A stretch of 64,000 nucleotides of DNA from Hydrangea macrophylla (taxonomy: Eukaryota > Streptophyta > Magnoliopsida > Cornales > Hydrangeaceae). A program made the position numbers and the translations under genes. The notes beneath the pieces were generated by a model. The model did no database searches. It saw only the letters and a list, made by a program, of their open reading frames with translations, and was not told the DNA's origin. Positions 10,263 through 23,342 of this stretch are shown piece by piece (the first letter of the stretch is position 1; each line of letters begins with the position of its first letter). The stretch is taken from contig CM066989.1 of NCBI GenBank assembly GCA_033977485.1, positions 100,295,181 to 100,359,180 of the forward strand. The letters run 5' to 3'.

Positions 10263-11755
10263 TGTTGGAAAAACAGGTTTAAAATGAAAAGTTTAAACGC
10301 GCAGCGGAAAAAACAAGTTATAAAAACTTTTGGTATTCCAGGATTTACTACTCGTCAATTCCATAGATGCGTACAAGGGGGTGCAAGAATTATACCTTAG
10401 TGTCTTGAACCCAATTCTGAAACTTCAACTTCCAGCAGCCTCCACTAGATGATCTTCACCCTTATGACTCCTGCGGATGCCTACCGGAAAGACTAGGGTT
10501 GGTGGGAACCCTAATAGAGAGGATAGGAAGGTTTTGGGAAGACTATGATAGTTTCTGCAGCTTCTGCGTATAAAAACGACGAACAACTTTTTCCAGAACG
10601 CAGCTGCCCTATTTATAGATTCCCAGAACCGACCTAACCTTCGATCGATCGAAGGACTTCGATCGATCGAACATTCGATCGATCGAACCTTTCTCGATCG
10701 ATCGAACCTGATGCCTTCGATCGATCGAACTATCTTCAATCGATCGAACCTGCCAGGACAGTTTCCTCAAGCGTCTTTCCAAGCATCCTAGCGGAGCTAA
10801 GAGTGGGACCTCCTAGGCTCTTTATTGTTGGCTCAGACCAGTTTATTAATTACCATGACCAAACTCTTTGATCAGCAAACTAACCAACTGGTCAGTTAAC
10901 GTTTACTCCACTATAAAACGATAACTGAACTCCAACGCAAAAGAACATATCCGAAGCGATAACTAGACTTGTATGTTGTACTAATGTCCCTCTACCGTCA
11001 GCATTCGTAATCATATTCAGGTAGTCGGATAACTGTTACTGTCAACCTGAATCATGATTACTTCTTGTATTCCTTGAGTCCCATTCACTACTCATGATTA
11101 CCAAACATGTTGATAACTCTTATCAACAAGACTGCAGTACTCAGTAATCAACTTGGTGACATTCTCAAGGGAATGCTTACTCTGAATCAGAGGGTAGATT
11201 CTATCTTGACAATATATGTTCACAACCCTATGGACATGACATACCCAAGATACCCAGGTGTTGATCTTCTATAGACCTCACTGATTGGTAAGTCAAAGCA
11301 GTCATATCCACAGTCTGTGTTCATAATCGTCTCAAGATTGAGAACACATACCTTATACAAGTTATGAGTTCCTATTGACTGTTGACAGCATTGAGCGTCA
11401 ATAGGAAACTCAGGTCCGTCAATGCACTATAAGCACTAGCATATTAACCAAGAGTCACACTCTAGTGATTGAGATTTATCACTCCATCCAATGGTAGTTA
11501 ATGATGCTACAGTGTATACCTGATGAGATATCCAGTCTCATCATCCACTGTGACAAGCTTTAAGTATCAAAGAATAGTAATTCGTATCTCATTGTATGTA
11601 TCTCATACACACACGAAATACTTACTATGATACTTATGGATTAAACAATCATCTCATGAAAGAAACATACACAATGAAATGTAAAGCTGATATCCATATA
11701 TTATAATGCTAATGTCTCATACATAAAGTAATGGTTTGAGGGCACAAACCCAACA
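10263..11755 (-). repeat. E4 3' LTR
   Basis: 1493 bp, TGTTGGAAAAAC...ACAAACCCAACA on the plus strand. It contains the TATA box (10609-10618, minus strand) and six TTCGATCGATCGAA-type sites at 10640-10748. On the minus strand the purine tract AAGTGGGAGTT (11756-11766) lies immediately before it and serves as the polypurine tract. A 104-codon open stretch on the minus strand over the array appears in both LTR copies and is not considered a gene. Confidence 0.96.
10640..10748 (-). promoter_or_regulatory. Six TTCGATCGATCGAA palindromes upstream of TATA in E4 3' LTR
   Basis: Copies start at 10640, 10658, 10674, 10693, 10716 and 10735, at 16-23 bp spacing. Four are perfect 14-bp palindromes; the copies at 10693 and 10735 each differ by one base. 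On the minus strand the array lies directly upstream of CTATAAATAG. The identical array in the 5' LTR is at 17842-17950. Confidence 0.7.
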
Positions 11756-11770
11756 AACTCCCACTTGCAC

Positions 11771-14700
11771 TCATAACCATTCAGAACTACATCTAAGACC
11801 TAGACTATCTAGATGACGATCAAAGACCTTTTGTGGCAAGGCCTTTGTAAACGGATCAGCAAGATTGTCAGCTGTGGCAATCTTGGTGACAGTCACATCT
11901 CCACGTTGAACAATATCTCGGATAAGATGATATTTCCGCTCTACGTGCTTTCCCTTTCCGTGGTTCCTTGGCTCCTTGGACTGAGCCACTGCCCCACTAT
12001 TATCGCAGTATAGCGTAATAGGTGACAGCGACGCTGGTACCACCTCGAGTTCCATAAGGAACTTTTTGAGCCAAACAGCTTCCTTTGCGGCTTCACAAGC
12101 AGCCACATACTCAGCTTCTGTAGTTGAGTCTGCAATGCATTTCTGCTTAATGCTCCTCCAACTGACAGCACCACCTCCCAAGGTAAAGAGATGTCCGGAT
12201 GTCGACTTTCTCGAATCTTTATCTGACATAAAGTCCGAGTCAGTGTATCCTACTGGAATTAACTCACTACCGCCGTACATAAGCATGTAATCTTTAGTTC
12301 TTCTCAAGTACTTAAGAATGTGCTTAACGGCTGTCCAGTGCTCTGGACCAGGATTCGATTGATACCTGCTAACCATGCCAACAGCAAAGCAGATATCTGG
12401 TCTAGTGCATAACATCGCATACATGAGACTTCCCACTGCCGAGGCATAGGGAATTCCTGCCATGCGATTCCTCTCCTCTTGTGTCTTTGGACACTGGTCC
12501 TTGGAGAACGCTAAACCATGCCTGAAAGGTAACAAACCTTTCTTCGAATTATCCATTGAAAACCTAGTTAGTACTTTATCGATATAACCAGCTTGAGATA
12601 ATCCCATTATCTTTCGCTTGCGATCCCGAAAGAGCTTTATCCCAAGAATATAGCTCGCCTCTCCTAGATCCTTCATATCGAAAGTACTAGCTAGCCAAAC
12701 CTTGACCGTTGACAGCGCCGCTACATCATTTCCAATGAGTAGAATGTCGTCAACGTAAAGCACAAGAAAAGCCACCACTTTTCCTTCACATTTCTTGTAT
12801 ACACAAGGTTCATCCAGATTCTGTATGAAACCAAACGACTTGACTGCTTGGTCAAATCGGATGTTCCAACTTCTGGATGCCTGCTTAAGCCCATAAATGG
12901 ACTTTTGCAACTTGCATACCAAGTTACCTTTCCGACCAGCTATGAACCCTTCTGGTTGTTGCATATAGATGTCCTCCTCAAGATTGCCATTCAAGAATGC
13001 AGTCTTGACGTCCATCTGCCAGATCTCAAAATCTAGGCATGCAGCAATAGATAAGAGTATTCTGATGGACTTGAGCATGGCTACTGGCGAGAAGGTTTCC
13101 TCATAGTCAATGCCCTCCCTCTGAGTATAGCCTTTCGCCACAAGCCTTGCCTTAAAGGTCTCAACCTTTCCATCAGATCCTCTTTTCCTCTTATAGACCC
13201 ACTTGCAGCCAATGGGTTTAATATTGGCTGGAAGTTCTACAAGATCCCAGACCTGATTTGAATCCATAGATTCCAATTCAGTCTTCATAGCTTTAATCCA
13301 ATGAGCCGAGTCTACATCAGCCATTGCCTCTTCGTATGTGGCAGGATCAGATTCAGATTCTATGGAGACAGCTTCAAAAACTTCTCCTAAGAACATGTAT
13401 CTATCAGGCTGGCTGATAATCCTCCCACTACGACGAGGTACTGGTGCGGAAATGGGTGTAGAAGTGGTATTTTCTTGATTTTCATCGTTATCAACTGCGG
13501 GTTGGACTAAGGGCTCTCCTTCTATCTCTCTAAGATCTATCCTTCCCTTAGGTTTATGGCTCATGATATAATCATCCTCTAAGAAAACAGCATTTGTACT
13601 AACAAACACTTTCTGTTCCCTTGGATCATAAAAATACCATCCATAAGTACCCTTTGGATAACCCACAAAGTAACATACTTCCGATCTAGAATCCAATTTG
13701 CTCATCTTTCCTTTCAGCACATGTGCCGGACACCCCCATATCCGGAGATGTTGCAAAGAAGGCTTGCGCCCAATCCACATCTCTCGTGGTGTCCTGGGAA
13801 CAGATTTGCTTGGTACTAGATTTAGTATGTATGCAGCGGTTTCCAAAGCATAACCCCAAAGGAATAATGGCAACTCTGAATAACTCATCATCGACCTAGT
13901 CATGTCTAAAAGAGTCCGATTCCTTCTCTCCGCTACACCGTTCTGCTGAGGCGTACCAGGTGCAGTCAACTGTGACAGAATCCCATTCTGTACGAGGTGA
14001 TCAATAAACTCATTAGAGAGGTACTCGCCACCTCGATCAGATCGAATGGCCTTGATATGTGTGCCCAATTGCTTCTCCACTTCAGCCTTAAACTCTTTGA
14101 ACTTTTCAAAGGCTTCAGACTTGTGCTGCATTAGGTACACATATCCATACCTAGAGTGGTCATCGGTAAATGTTATGAAATACTCATAACCACCCCTTGC
14201 TCTAATATTTATTGGTCCACACACATCAGTATGAACTAATTCCAACAATGCATTGGTCCTATTGCCCTTTGCAGGAAAGGGCCTTTTGGTCATCTTACCC
14301 TCCAAACAAGACTCGCAGACTTCCATTGGTTCGAGAACCAAATCGCCTAAGACCCCTTCTTTGACTAGTCTGCCAATCCTATTCAGATTGATATGGCCAA
14401 GCCTCATATGCCAAAGCCTTGTTGGATTAGTGGAAGGTTCCTTTCTTTTAGATGGTACAGTAACCACTGAGTTATTAAGTTCCATGCAAGAGTCTTTAGA
14501 AATATTGGGAGTAATCACATACAAACCATTTGATTTAACACCAGAACATATAAAAGAACTATTTCTTTTAATCACAACTTCAGTTCCAAAATGAAAAGAA
14601 TAACCATTATTCGATAAATTAGAAACTGAAATTAAATTACGTCTCATTGAAGGGACGTAAAGTACATCTGATAAAATCAAAATTTTATTGTCTAGAAATT

Positions 14701-15760
14701 CTAAAACTACGACTCCTATAGCAACCGCAGAAACAGTTGCGCTAGAACCTAGAGTAAGTACGATTTCCCCATCACTGCACCTCCTGGTTGATCTGAACCC
14801 CTGCAATGAATTACAGATATGGTTAGTCGCACCAGAATCAATGCACCAAGTGTTTGAAGTATCCGTTATAAAACTTACTTCAATCACATGTGATTCAATC
14901 ATACCTTGAACTCTTGTAGCTAAGAATTCTGGACAGTTCCTCTTCCAGTGGCCCTTCTCACCGCATTGGAAACACTTTCCTTTGCCTTGGCCACCCACAT
15001 TCCCTTTGCCCTTACCTTTTCCCTTAGATTTTGCAATCTTAGGGACCGGTCCAACACTTGAACCACCAGTGCCAGCCTTCTTCTTCCCTTTCTTTCCTTT
15101 CGGCACAGATCGGGAAGAGGAAGCGCTTTTCTCAACGTTCAAAACGTTGACCCCAGGTTTGATCACCCCTTCCACTGCCAAAAGAGAACTCATCAATTCG
15201 CTCATTGAAAAATTCATTTGATTCATATTATAGTTAAGTTTAAATTGAGCGAATGAAGGCGACAGCGAATTAAGGATCATATCAACTTGGGTCTGTGCAT
15301 CGATGTTGGCACCTAGGGTCTCCAGCTCGTTTAAATAACCAATCATTTTTAAAACATGTTCCTTGACTGGAGTCCCTTCCGACATCTTCGCACTCATTAT
15401 CTTTTGCATGGCTACCTGTCTGGCAGGCCTGCCATGCTCCCCAAACATCTTTTTCAGGGATGTGATAATGTCACTGGCGGAATCGTTCGATTGGAATTGA
15501 TGTTGCAACACACCAGCCATTGAGGCCAGAATGTAGCAACGAGCCATTCCATTCGACTTCTTCCATTTGTCAAACTCGCGTCTGGCAGCTGCCGAAGCAT
15601 TTGCCGCGGGTTCTTCAGGGCTTGGGGTGGTGAGGACATATATGTGATCCTCCGCAGTTAACACGATGTCAAGGTTACGTTTCCATTCAGTGTAGTTATT
15701 TCCAGTTAACTTGTTTTGAGTGAGTATGGTGGCAAGTGGACTAAATGCAGATCCAGACAT
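11771..15760 (-). CDS. E4 Gag-Pol polyprotein (copia type), intact
   Basis: One open frame of 1329 codons encodes all copia functions. Gag (UBN2-like, about 1-220) is followed by a basic tract and a CCHC zinc knuckle (C263, C266, H271, C276) for RNA binding. The aspartic protease has its active site at D308-S309-G310. A GAG-pre-integrase zinc site has H451, H456, C482 and C485. The integrase DDE triad is D512, D575 and E611. The RT has D917 in [11 protein letters not shown] and the YVDD box at 1002-1005. RNase H acidic residues are D1174, E1215 and D1253. Every catalytic residue is present and there are no stops. The start ATG (15758-15760) begins [15 protein letters not shown], matching the start context in E3 and E6. 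The product would form cytoplasmic virus-like particles and integrate cDNA in the nucleus. Best described as Tnt1-94-like; lineage is not assigned. Confidence 0.97.
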   Translation of the reverse strand: MSGSAFSPLATILTQNKLTGNNYTEWKRNLDIVLTAEDHIYVLTTPSPEEPAANASAAARREFDKWKKSNGMARCYILASMAGVLQHQFQSNDSASDIITSLKKMFGEHGRPARQVAMQKIMSAKMSEGTPVKEHVLKMIGYLNELETLGANIDAQTQVDMILNSLSPSFAQFKLNYNMNQMNFSMSELMSSLLAVEGVIKPGVNVLNVEKSASSSRSVPKGKKGKKKAGTGGSSVGPVPKIAKSKGKGKGKGNVGGQGKGKCFQCGEKGHWKRNCPEFLATRVQGMIESHVIEVSFITDTSNTWCIDSGATNHICNSLQGFRSTRRCSDGEIVLTLGSSATVSAVAIGVVVLEFLDNKILILSDVLYVPSMRRNLISVSNLSNNGYSFHFGTEVVIKRNSSFICSGVKSNGLYVITPNISKDSCMELNNSVVTVPSKRKEPSTNPTRLWHMRLGHINLNRIGRLVKEGVLGDLVLEPMEVCESCLEGKMTKRPFPAKGNRTNALLELVHTDVCGPINIRARGGYEYFITFTDDHSRYGYVYLMQHKSEAFEKFKEFKAEVEKQLGTHIKAIRSDRGGEYLSNEFIDHLVQNGILSQLTAPGTPQQNGVAERRNRTLLDMTRSMMSYSELPLFLWGYALETAAYILNLVPSKSVPRTPREMWIGRKPSLQHLRIWGCPAHVLKGKMSKLDSRSEVCYFVGYPKGTYGWYFYDPREQKVFVSTNAVFLEDDYIMSHKPKGRIDLREIEGEPLVQPAVDNDENQENTTSTPISAPVPRRSGRIISQPDRYMFLGEVFEAVSIESESDPATYEEAMADVDSAHWIKAMKTELESMDSNQVWDLVELPANIKPIGCKWVYKRKRGSDGKVETFKARLVAKGYTQREGIDYEETFSPVAMLKSIRILLSIAACLDFEIWQMDVKTAFLNGNLEEDIYMQQPEGFIAGRKGNLVCKLQKSIYGLKQASRSWNIRFDQAVKSFGFIQNLDEPCVYKKCEGKVVAFLVLYVDDILLIGNDVAALSTVKVWLASTFDMKDLGEASYILGIKLFRDRKRKIMGLSQAGYIDKVLTRFSMDNSKKGLLPFRHGLAFSKDQCPKTQEERNRMAGIPYASAVGSLMYAMLCTRPDICFAVGMVSRYQSNPGPEHWTAVKHILKYLRRTKDYMLMYGGSELIPVGYTDSDFMSDKDSRKSTSGHLFTLGGGAVSWRSIKQKCIADSTTEAEYVAACEAAKEAVWLKKFLMELEVVPASLSPITLYCDNSGAVAQSKEPRNHGKGKHVERKYHLIRDIVQRGDVTVTKIATADNLADPFTKALPQKVFDRHLDSLGLRCSSEWL

Positions 15761-17449
15761 TATGATTTACTGAAAATCAAACAAACAAAATATATATGGA
15801 TATCAGAATTGACAGTTTGAAATAAAAGAATCCTTTAAAAAACTCTTATTTTAAAACAAAGTCGCCGGAATATCGAAACGAAAGAATAAAGCCTCCGTGT
15901 GGTGGTCAATGTTCGATCTTTCGATTAATCATGACTTGTCCGCTATGCAACTCGTGCAAAACAAGTTATGACTCCCGAACCTATTTGATCTCTAAGTTTC
16001 TGAATAATGCCCCGTGTGGGATCCCTTATCCATAGCTTAGCTAGTGTATACCATTAACTAAGATCCAATCACAACCGTCTCAAGTAGCGCCTCCGTGTGG
16101 TGGTCACCCTCTAACACGTCTGATTGATCCTATCCATAGGAAGTTCACATCTAGTAACCAATGAGCAGTGTACCCTCCGTATGGAATGATCACCCCTGGC
16201 GAGGTGACACAGAATACACTACTCATCTTACAATGAACCGTTAATGGAAGATCGTGGGTGTTATTTGATAAGACCCTCTCCCACTAGATTTAGTAAATTA
16301 AGGATTTTGCTTTTGAAAAATGTTTCCACACACTACCCATAAACATCCAATGTTTACTAATGTGTTGAAAACGGTTTTTGAATTTTATTTTAGAAAACTT
16401 GTTTTAAGTGCATGCAACAATGTATTATACGCCAATCACTAAACAAGCACATAAAACAAAAAACTAAAATGAAATATAGGCATTCAAACAATGCCTCTAT
16501 CTCCCATGGCTTTATTTCCATAGAACCACCTTCTTGGTTTGGTCACCTCCGGCTCCATCTTCATGGACAACGGATCCTTGCTCCATCTTCATGGAATTTC
16601 TAATTCTATTACATTGGACCTATGCTTCTTTTGAAGCTTACAATTTATCTAAAAGAAGAAATAGCAAAAAGGAAATAAAAGGCTAGGGAAACCGGTGCGA
16701 CTTTCCTTTTCGTAGGATTGAAGCCGCAGCGCCCTTTACATATGCCTTAAAACCAAACCATTAATAAATTACAACATGCACCAATCTCAAACAATTTAAA
16801 TATAAATATTTAAACGACTTGGTGCCATGGGAGATAGCGACTTATTTTGCTGCAAAAGGGTTAGTCGTACACGCATCCACACATACATAACAAATATATG
16901 TAACTATTGGAACACTTAATTGATTCACACAGTATATAAACACTTTACATACTGAATTAGAACTTAAAACAGCATCTTACTTCTCTGTCACAGTTCGATC
17001 GATCGAAGACCGTTCGATCGCTCGAACCTTCGATCGATTGAACACTGTTCAATCGCTTGAACATTCTGTTTCACAGAATGATTTAAAAATTTTTACAGAA
17101 ATAATTTAAAATTAAAGTATAATTTAAAAAAAAACTTTACAACTGTGAACAGAACACCTGGACAGAGAATCTGTCTCGATCGATCGAACACTATTCGATC
17201 GATCGAACACCAGAAGGCTTCGATCGATCGAAACTAGTTCGATCGATTGAGAACAGAATGTTCGATCGATCGAAACAAGTTCGATCGATCGAACCCACCT
17301 TGCATCCTATGCAATCACAGTTTTGTATTCTGCTGCGATAACACTGCAGAAACAGATCTGTGACGATGCAGTTTCAAAAACAGTTCTAAAATCAACATGC
17401 AAATCAAAACTAGGGTTCCAAAAACGCATCTATAGATCCAAACGAGCGT
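15761..17449 (-). other. E4 untranslated leader
   Basis: The 1.7-kb leader lies between PBS and gag. It contains, in complement on the plus strand, the four CCACACGGAGG-like motifs (15891-15908, 16011-16020, 16089-16103, 16173-16184) near gag and palindrome arrays near the PBS (16993-17045 and 17175-17300). No supported gene. Confidence 0.75.
16993..17300 (-). promoter_or_regulatory. Second TTCGATCGATCGAA array, in E4 leader
   Basis: About ten TTCGATCGATCGAA-type sites (some ending CGATTGAA or CGCTCGAA) lie in two clusters, 150-460 nt after the PBS on the transcribed strand. The same position is occupied in E3 (8888-9140), E5 (23495-23790) and E6 (53488-53615). Confidence 0.6.
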
Positions 17450-17462
17450 GGCTCTGATACCA
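17450..17462 (-). promoter_or_regulatory. E4 primer-binding site (tRNA-iMet type)
   Basis: GGCTCTGATACCA on the plus strand is TGGTATCAGAGCC on the minus strand, two bases after the 5' LTR end. Confidence 0.95.
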
Positions 17463-17464
17463 AT

Positions 17465-18957
17465 TGTTGGAAAAACAGGTTTAAAATGAAAAGTTTAAAC
17501 GCGCAGCGGAAAAAACAAGTTATAAAAACTTTTGGTATTCCAGGATTTACTACTCGTCAATTCCATAGATGCGTACAAGGGGGTGCAAGAATTATACCTT
17601 AGTGTCTTGAACCCAATTCTGAAACTTCAACTTCCAGCAGCCTCCACTAGATGATCTTCACCCTTATGACTCCTGCGGATGCCTACCGGAAAGACTAGGG
17701 TTGGTGGGAACCCTAATAGAGAGGATAGGAAGGTTTTGGGAAGACTATGATAGTTTCTGCAGCTTCTGCGTATAAAAACGACGAACAACTTTTTCCAGAA
17801 CGCAGCTGCCCTATTTATAGATTCCCAGAACCGACCTAACCTTCGATCGATCGAAGGACTTCGATCGATCGAACATTCGATCGATCGAACCTTTCTCGAT
17901 CGATCGAACCTGATGCCTTCGATCGATCGAACTATCTTCAATCGATCGAACCTGCCAGGACAGTTTCCTCAAGCGTCTTTCCAAGCATCCTAGCGGAGCT
18001 AAGAGTGGGACCTCCTAGGCTCTTTATTGTTGGCTCATACCAGTTTATTAATTACCATGACCAAACTCTTTGATCAGCAAACTAACCAACTGGTCAGTTA
18101 ACGTTTACTCCACTATAAAACGATAACTGAACTCCAACGCAAAAGAACATATCCGAAGCGATAACTAGACTTGTATGTTGTACTAATGTCCCTCTACCGT
18201 CAGCATTCGTAATCATATTCAGGTAGTCGGATAACTGTTACTGTCAACCTGAATCATGATTACTTCTTGTATTCCTTGAGTCCCATTCACTACTCATGAT
18301 TACCAAACATGTTGATAACTCTTATCAACAAGACTGCAGTACTCAGTAATCAACTTGGTGACATTCTCAAGGGAATGCTTACTCTGAATCAGAGGGTAGA
18401 TTCTATCTTGACAATATATGTTCACAACCCTATGGACATGACATACCCAAGATACCCAGGTGTTGATCTTCTATAGACCTCACTGATTGGTAAGTCAAAG
18501 CAGTCATATCCACAGTCTGTGTTCATAATCGTCTCAAGATTGAGAACACATACCTTATACAAGTTATGAGTTCCTATTGACTGTTGACAGCATTGAGCGT
18601 CAATAGGAAACTCAGGTCCGTCAATGCACTATAAGCACTAGCATATTAACCAAGAGTCACACTCTAGTGATTGAGATTTATCACTCCATCCAATGGTAGT
18701 TAATGATGCTACAGTGTATACCTGATGAGATATCCAGTCTCATCATCCACTGTGACAAGCTTTAAGTATCAAAGAATAGTAATTCGTATCTCATTGTATG
18801 TATCTCATACACACACGAAATACTTACTATGATACTTATGGATTAAACAATCATCTCATGAAAGAAACATACACAATGAAATGTAAAGCTGATATCCATA
18901 TATTATAATGCTAATGTCTCATACATAAAGTAATGGTTTGAGGGCACAAACCCAACA
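17465..18957 (-). repeat. E4 5' LTR (promoter copy)
   Basis: 1493 bp, the same as 10263-11755 apart from the noticed change at 18038. On the minus strand it drives the element: palindrome array 17842-17950, then TATA CTATAAATAG at 17820-17811, then GGGCAGC. Confidence 0.96.
17811..17820 (-). promoter_or_regulatory. TATA box of E4 promoter
   Basis: CTATTTATAG on the plus strand, CTATAAATAG on the minus strand, about 22 bp downstream of the nearest palindrome of the array at 17842-17950. Confidence 0.7.
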
Positions 18958-19074
18958 GCGATATTCCGGCGACTTAGTTTTAAAATAAGAGTTTTAAAGG
19001 ATTCTTTTATTTCAAGCTGTCAAATTTTGATATCCACATTTATTTTGTCTTTTTGATTCTTTCAGTAAATCATC

Positions 19075-21866
19075 ATGTATGGATCTGTATTTAGTCCACT
19101 TGCCACCATACTCACTCAAAATAAGTTAACTGGAAATAACTACACATAATGGAAACAAAACCTTGACATTGTTCTAACTGCAGAGGATCACATATATGTC
19201 CTCACCACCCCATGCCCCGAAGAACCCACTGTAAATGCTACGGCTAGTGCTAAACGCGAGTTCGATAAATGGAAGAAGTCGAATGGAATGGCCCGTGGCT
19301 ACATTCTGGCCTTAATGGCTGGTGTGTTGCAACACCAATTCCAGTCGAGTAATTTTGCCAGTGACATTATCACATCCCTGAAAAAGATGTTTGGGGAGCA
19401 TGGCAGGCCTGCCAGACAGGTAGCTATGCAGAAGATAATGAGTGCTAAGATGTCAGAAGGGACTCCAGTCAAAGAACATGTTTTAAAAATGATTGGTTAT
19501 TTGAACAAACTGGATACCTTGGGAGCCAACATCGACGCACAGACCCAAGTTGATATGATCCTTAATTTACTATCACCTTCATTTGCTCAATTTAAACTTA
19601 ACTATAATATGAATCAAATGAATTTTTCAATGAGCGAATTAATGAGTTCTTTACTAGTAGCAGAAGGGGTGATCAAACCTGGGGTCAACGTTCTAAACGT
19701 TGAGAAAAGCTCTTCCTCTTCTCGATCTGCACTGAAAGGTAAGAAAGGGAAGAAGAAGGCAGGCACTAGTGGTCCAAGTGTTGGACCGGTCCCAAAGATT
19801 GCAAAATCTAAGGGAAAAGGTAAGGACAAAGGGAAGGTGGGTGGCTAAGGCAAAGGAAAGTGTTTCCATTGCGATGATAAGGGCCACTGGAATAGGAACT
19901 GTCCAGAATTCTTTGCTACAAGAGTTCAAGGTATGATTGAATCACATATGATTGAAGTAAGTTTTATTACGGATACTTCAAACACTTGGTGCATTGATTC
20001 TGGTGAGACTAACCATATCTGTAATTCGTTGCAGGGGTTTAGATCAACCATGAATGTAGTGATGGGGAGATCGTGCTGACTTTGGGATCTAGCGCAACCA
20101 TTTCCGCGGTTGCTATAGGAGTAGTAGCTTTAGAATTCTTAGACAATAAAGTTTTGATTTTATCCGATGTACTTTACGTCCCTTCAATAAGACGTAATTT
20201 AATTTCCGTTTTAAACTTATCGAATAATGGTTATTCTTTTCATTTTGGAATTGAAGTTGTGATCAAAAGAAATGGTTTTGTGTGTGTTCTGGTGTTAAGT
20301 CAAATGGTTTGTATGTGATTACTCCTAATATTTCTAATGATTCTTGCTTGGAACTTAATAACTCAGTGGTAACTGTACCATCTAAAAGAAAGGAACCTTC
20401 CACTAATCCAACAAGGCTTTGGCATATGAGGCTTGACCATATCAATCTAAATAGGATTGGCAGACTAGTCAAAGAAGGGGTCTTAGGCGATTTGGTTCTC
20501 GAACTAATGGAAGTCTGCGAGTCTTGTTTAGAGGGTAAGATGACCAAAAGGCCCTTTCCAACAAAGGGCAATAGGACCAATGTATTGTTGGAATTAGTTC
20601 ATACTGATGTGTGTGGACCAATAAATATTAGAGCAAGGGGTGGTTATGAGTATTTCATATCATTCACTAATGACCACTCTAGGTATGGACATGTGTACCT
20701 AATGCAGTACAAGTCTGAAGACTTTGAAAAGTTCAAAGAGTTTAGGGATGAAATGGAGAAGCAATTAGACATACATATCAAGGACATTCGATCTGATCGA
20801 GGTGGCGAGTACCTCTCTAATGAGTTTATTGATCACCTAGTGCAGAATGGGATTCTGTCACAATTGACTACACCTGGTACGCCTCAGTAGAATGGTATAG
20901 CGAGAGAAGGAACCGGGCTCTTTTAGACATGACTAGGTCGATGATGAGTTATTCGAAGTTACCATTATTCCTTAGGGGTTATGCTTTGGAAACCGCTGTG
21001 TACATACTAAATCTAGTACCAAGCAAATCTGTTCCAAGGACACCACGAGAAATGTGGATTGGGCGCAAGCCTTTTTTGCAACATCTCCGGATATGGGGGT
21101 GTCCGGCACATGTGCTAAAAGGAAAGATGAGCAAGTTGGATTCTAGATCAGAAGTATGTTACTTTGTAGGGTATCCAAAGGGCACTTATGGATGGTATTT
21201 TTATGATCCAAGAGAACAGAAAGTGTTTGTTAGTACAAATACTATTTTCTTGGAGGATGATTATATCATGAACCATAAACCTAAGGGAAGGGTAGATCTG
21301 AGAGAGATAGAAGGAGAGCCCTCACTCCAACCCACAGTTGATAACGATGTAAATCAAGAAAATACCACTTCTTCACCCATTTCCGCACCGGTACCTCGTC
21401 GTAGTGGGAGGATCATCAGCCAGCCTGATAGATACATGTTCTTAGGAGATGTTTTTGAAGCTGTCTCCATAGAATCTAAATCTGATCCTACCACGTACGA
21501 AGAAGCAATGACTGAAGTTGACTCAGTTCATTGGGTTAAAGCTATGAAGGCTAAATTATAATCTATGGATTCCAATTAGGTTTGGGATCTTGTAGAGCTT
21601 CCAGCCAATATTAAATCCATTGGCTGTAAGTGGGTTTATAAGAGGAAAAGAGGATCTGATGGGAAGGTTGAAACCTTCAAGGCTAGGCTTGTAGCGAAAG
21701 GTTATACTCAGAGGGAGGGCATTAACTATGAGGAAACTTTTTCGCCGGTAGCCATGCTCAAGTCCATCAGAATACTCTTATCCATTGCCGCATGCCTAGA
21801 TTATGAGATATGGCAGATGGACGTCAAAACTGCATTCTTGAATGGCAATCTTGATGAGGACATCTA
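19075..21866 (+). pseudogene. E3 gag-pol, 5' part (Gag to RT), broken
   Basis: ATG at 19075 begins a frame equivalent to the E4 polyprotein. The first stop comes early: the TEW codons of E4 are T-stop-W here (near 19147). Gag resumes at 19288, and a stop precedes the zinc knuckle CFHCDDKGHWNRNC (near 19857-19900). The protease reads WCIDSGETNHIC, with A to E after the catalytic DSG. Frameshifts follow near 20050 and 20280, and a stop and frameshift at 20888-20905 hit the integrase E motif. RT begins ([14 protein letters not shown]) and is cut at 21866 by E5. Codon-by-codon similarity to E4 is high, so decay is moderate. Confidence 0.92.
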
Positions 21867-23327
21867 TGTTGGGAATATGCCCTCAAACCAGTTAGTTGGA
21901 CAATGGAATATCATAATGCATTTATGCATGTTAGTTCATGAGATGAATATTAGACTGGAATCCTTAAACAACATTGTATGTGGTTCATTTGTGTATGTGA
22001 TTACACATATGAGATATGAATCACAAATCCTTGTTGTTTTAAATAAGTCCTAGTGGATGATAAGTCTGGATAACTTATCAGGTATACACTGTAGCATGAT
22101 TAACGTCTACGGGGTAGAATGATGAATCTCATTCATAAGTGTCTTTGCTCTTGGTTAATATGCTAGTGCACTCGGTGCATTGACGGACCTGAGTTAAACC
22201 TATTGACACCTAAACGCTATCACCATCAATAGGAACTCAAAACTTGTATAGGGATACATGTCCTCAATCCTGAGATAGTTATGGACGCAAGTTGTATGCT
22301 TGGTTGCTTTGACTTACCAATCAGTGAGGTCTTTCAAGATCAACACCTGGGTATCTTGGGTAATCAAGTATGCAACGTTGGGAACATATATTGTCAAGAT
22401 GGAATTCTACCCTCTTCTATAAAACGAAGAGTAAATATTCCCTCGAGAATGTCACTAGGAGTGATTACTGAGAGCTGGCCAGCCTTGTCAACAAAGTGTT
22501 GTTGTTGACATGTTTAGTAATCCAAGCGTAATGAATGCTACTCGAGGAATATAAGATGTACTATCTATTGGGTCGACAGTATCTTAAAACATACATCCCA
22601 ATGATAGATACGAATACTGCCTGATAGAGGGACATCTGTATCATATTATACAAGTCTAGCAATCGCTTATGTATGTGTGATTATGTTCTTATGCACTGGA
22701 GTGCAATTATCATTTTATAATGGCATTAATGATAATTGATCAATTATTGATTGCTTAGTTAAGAGTATTGACTAGATGGAATAATAATTGATCGGAGCCA
22801 GTAATTAAGAACCTAGGAGGTCCCACTCTAAGCTCCGCCAGAATGCTTGGAAAGGCAAATGAGGATGCTGTCAAGACTGGTTTGATCGATTGAAGTTTAG
22901 ACAGGTTCAATCGATCGAAGTCACTTCGATCGATTGAAAGCAAGGTCGGTTCTGGGAGTCTATAAATAGGGCAGCTACGTCTAGGGAAAAGAGTTCGTCA
23001 TTTTTAACGCCCCTAGGCTGCTGAAACTGTTTTAGGGTTCCCAAACCTTCTTCATTCTCACCATTAGAGTTCCCACCAACTCTAGCCTCTTCGGGAAGCA
23101 TTCGAGGAGACATAAGGGTGAAGATTTCCAAGAGCTTGCTGCTGCACACACAAGGAGAAGGACAAAAATCAGAATTGGGTTCAAGACTTAAGGTACAGAA
23201 TCTTCTCCATCTTGTTATGCGCATCTATAGAGTTAATAAGTAGTAGATCCAAGGCTACCAATAAGTTTTTGTAACTCAATTATTCCGCTGCGCGTTTAAA
23301 ACTATTTTAAACCTGTTTTTCCCTACA
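21867..23327 (+). repeat. E5 5' LTR
   Basis: 1461 bp with TATA CTATAAATAG at about 22970-22979. A short palindrome cluster (22883-22940) precedes the TATA box, with several sites decayed to CGATTGAA or CAATCGAT. A 75-codon open stretch recurs at the same place in both LTRs and is not a gene. Confidence 0.94.
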
Positions 23328-23329
23328 AT

Positions 23330-23342
23330 TGGTATCAGAGCC
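23330..23342 (+). promoter_or_regulatory. E5 primer-binding site
   Basis: Perfect TGGTATCAGAGCC two bases after the LTR end. Confidence 0.95.

Larger units (their letters stand above)
10263..18957 (-). mobile_element. E4: complete, recent Ty1/copia element in E3 leader, TSD GCGAT
   Basis: Two 1493-bp LTRs (10263-11755 and 17465-18957) differ at one base that I noticed (G at 10836, T at 18038). The flanking duplication GCGAT (10258-10262, 18958-18962) is perfect. Between the LTRs are a PPT, one uninterrupted 1329-codon Gag-Pol frame, a 1.7-kb leader and a perfect PBS, all on the minus strand. Everything needed for autonomous retrotransposition is visible. Near-identical LTRs, which start identical at insertion, mean a very recent event. 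It lies antisense to E3. Confidence 0.97.

Noticed and set aside
10170..10400. 76-codon plus-strand frame across the E4 left border
   Set aside because: It runs from E3 leader into the E4 LTR, so it exists only because of the insertion.
10425..10739. 104-codon minus-strand frame in the E4 LTR, repeated at 17627-17941
   Set aside because: Its text is the palindrome array (RSIE/DRS repeats); it appears twice only because the LTR does.
14253..14594. Plus-strand frames opposite the E4 polyprotein
   Set aside because: They are mirror readings of a well-supported coding frame and recur in related places in E3 and E6 for that reason.
16993..17300. Spaced palindromes read as a CRISPR array
   Set aside because: Repeats are too short, spacing is irregular (16-23 bp in places), spacers are not unique viral-like segments, and the setting is a plant retrotransposon.
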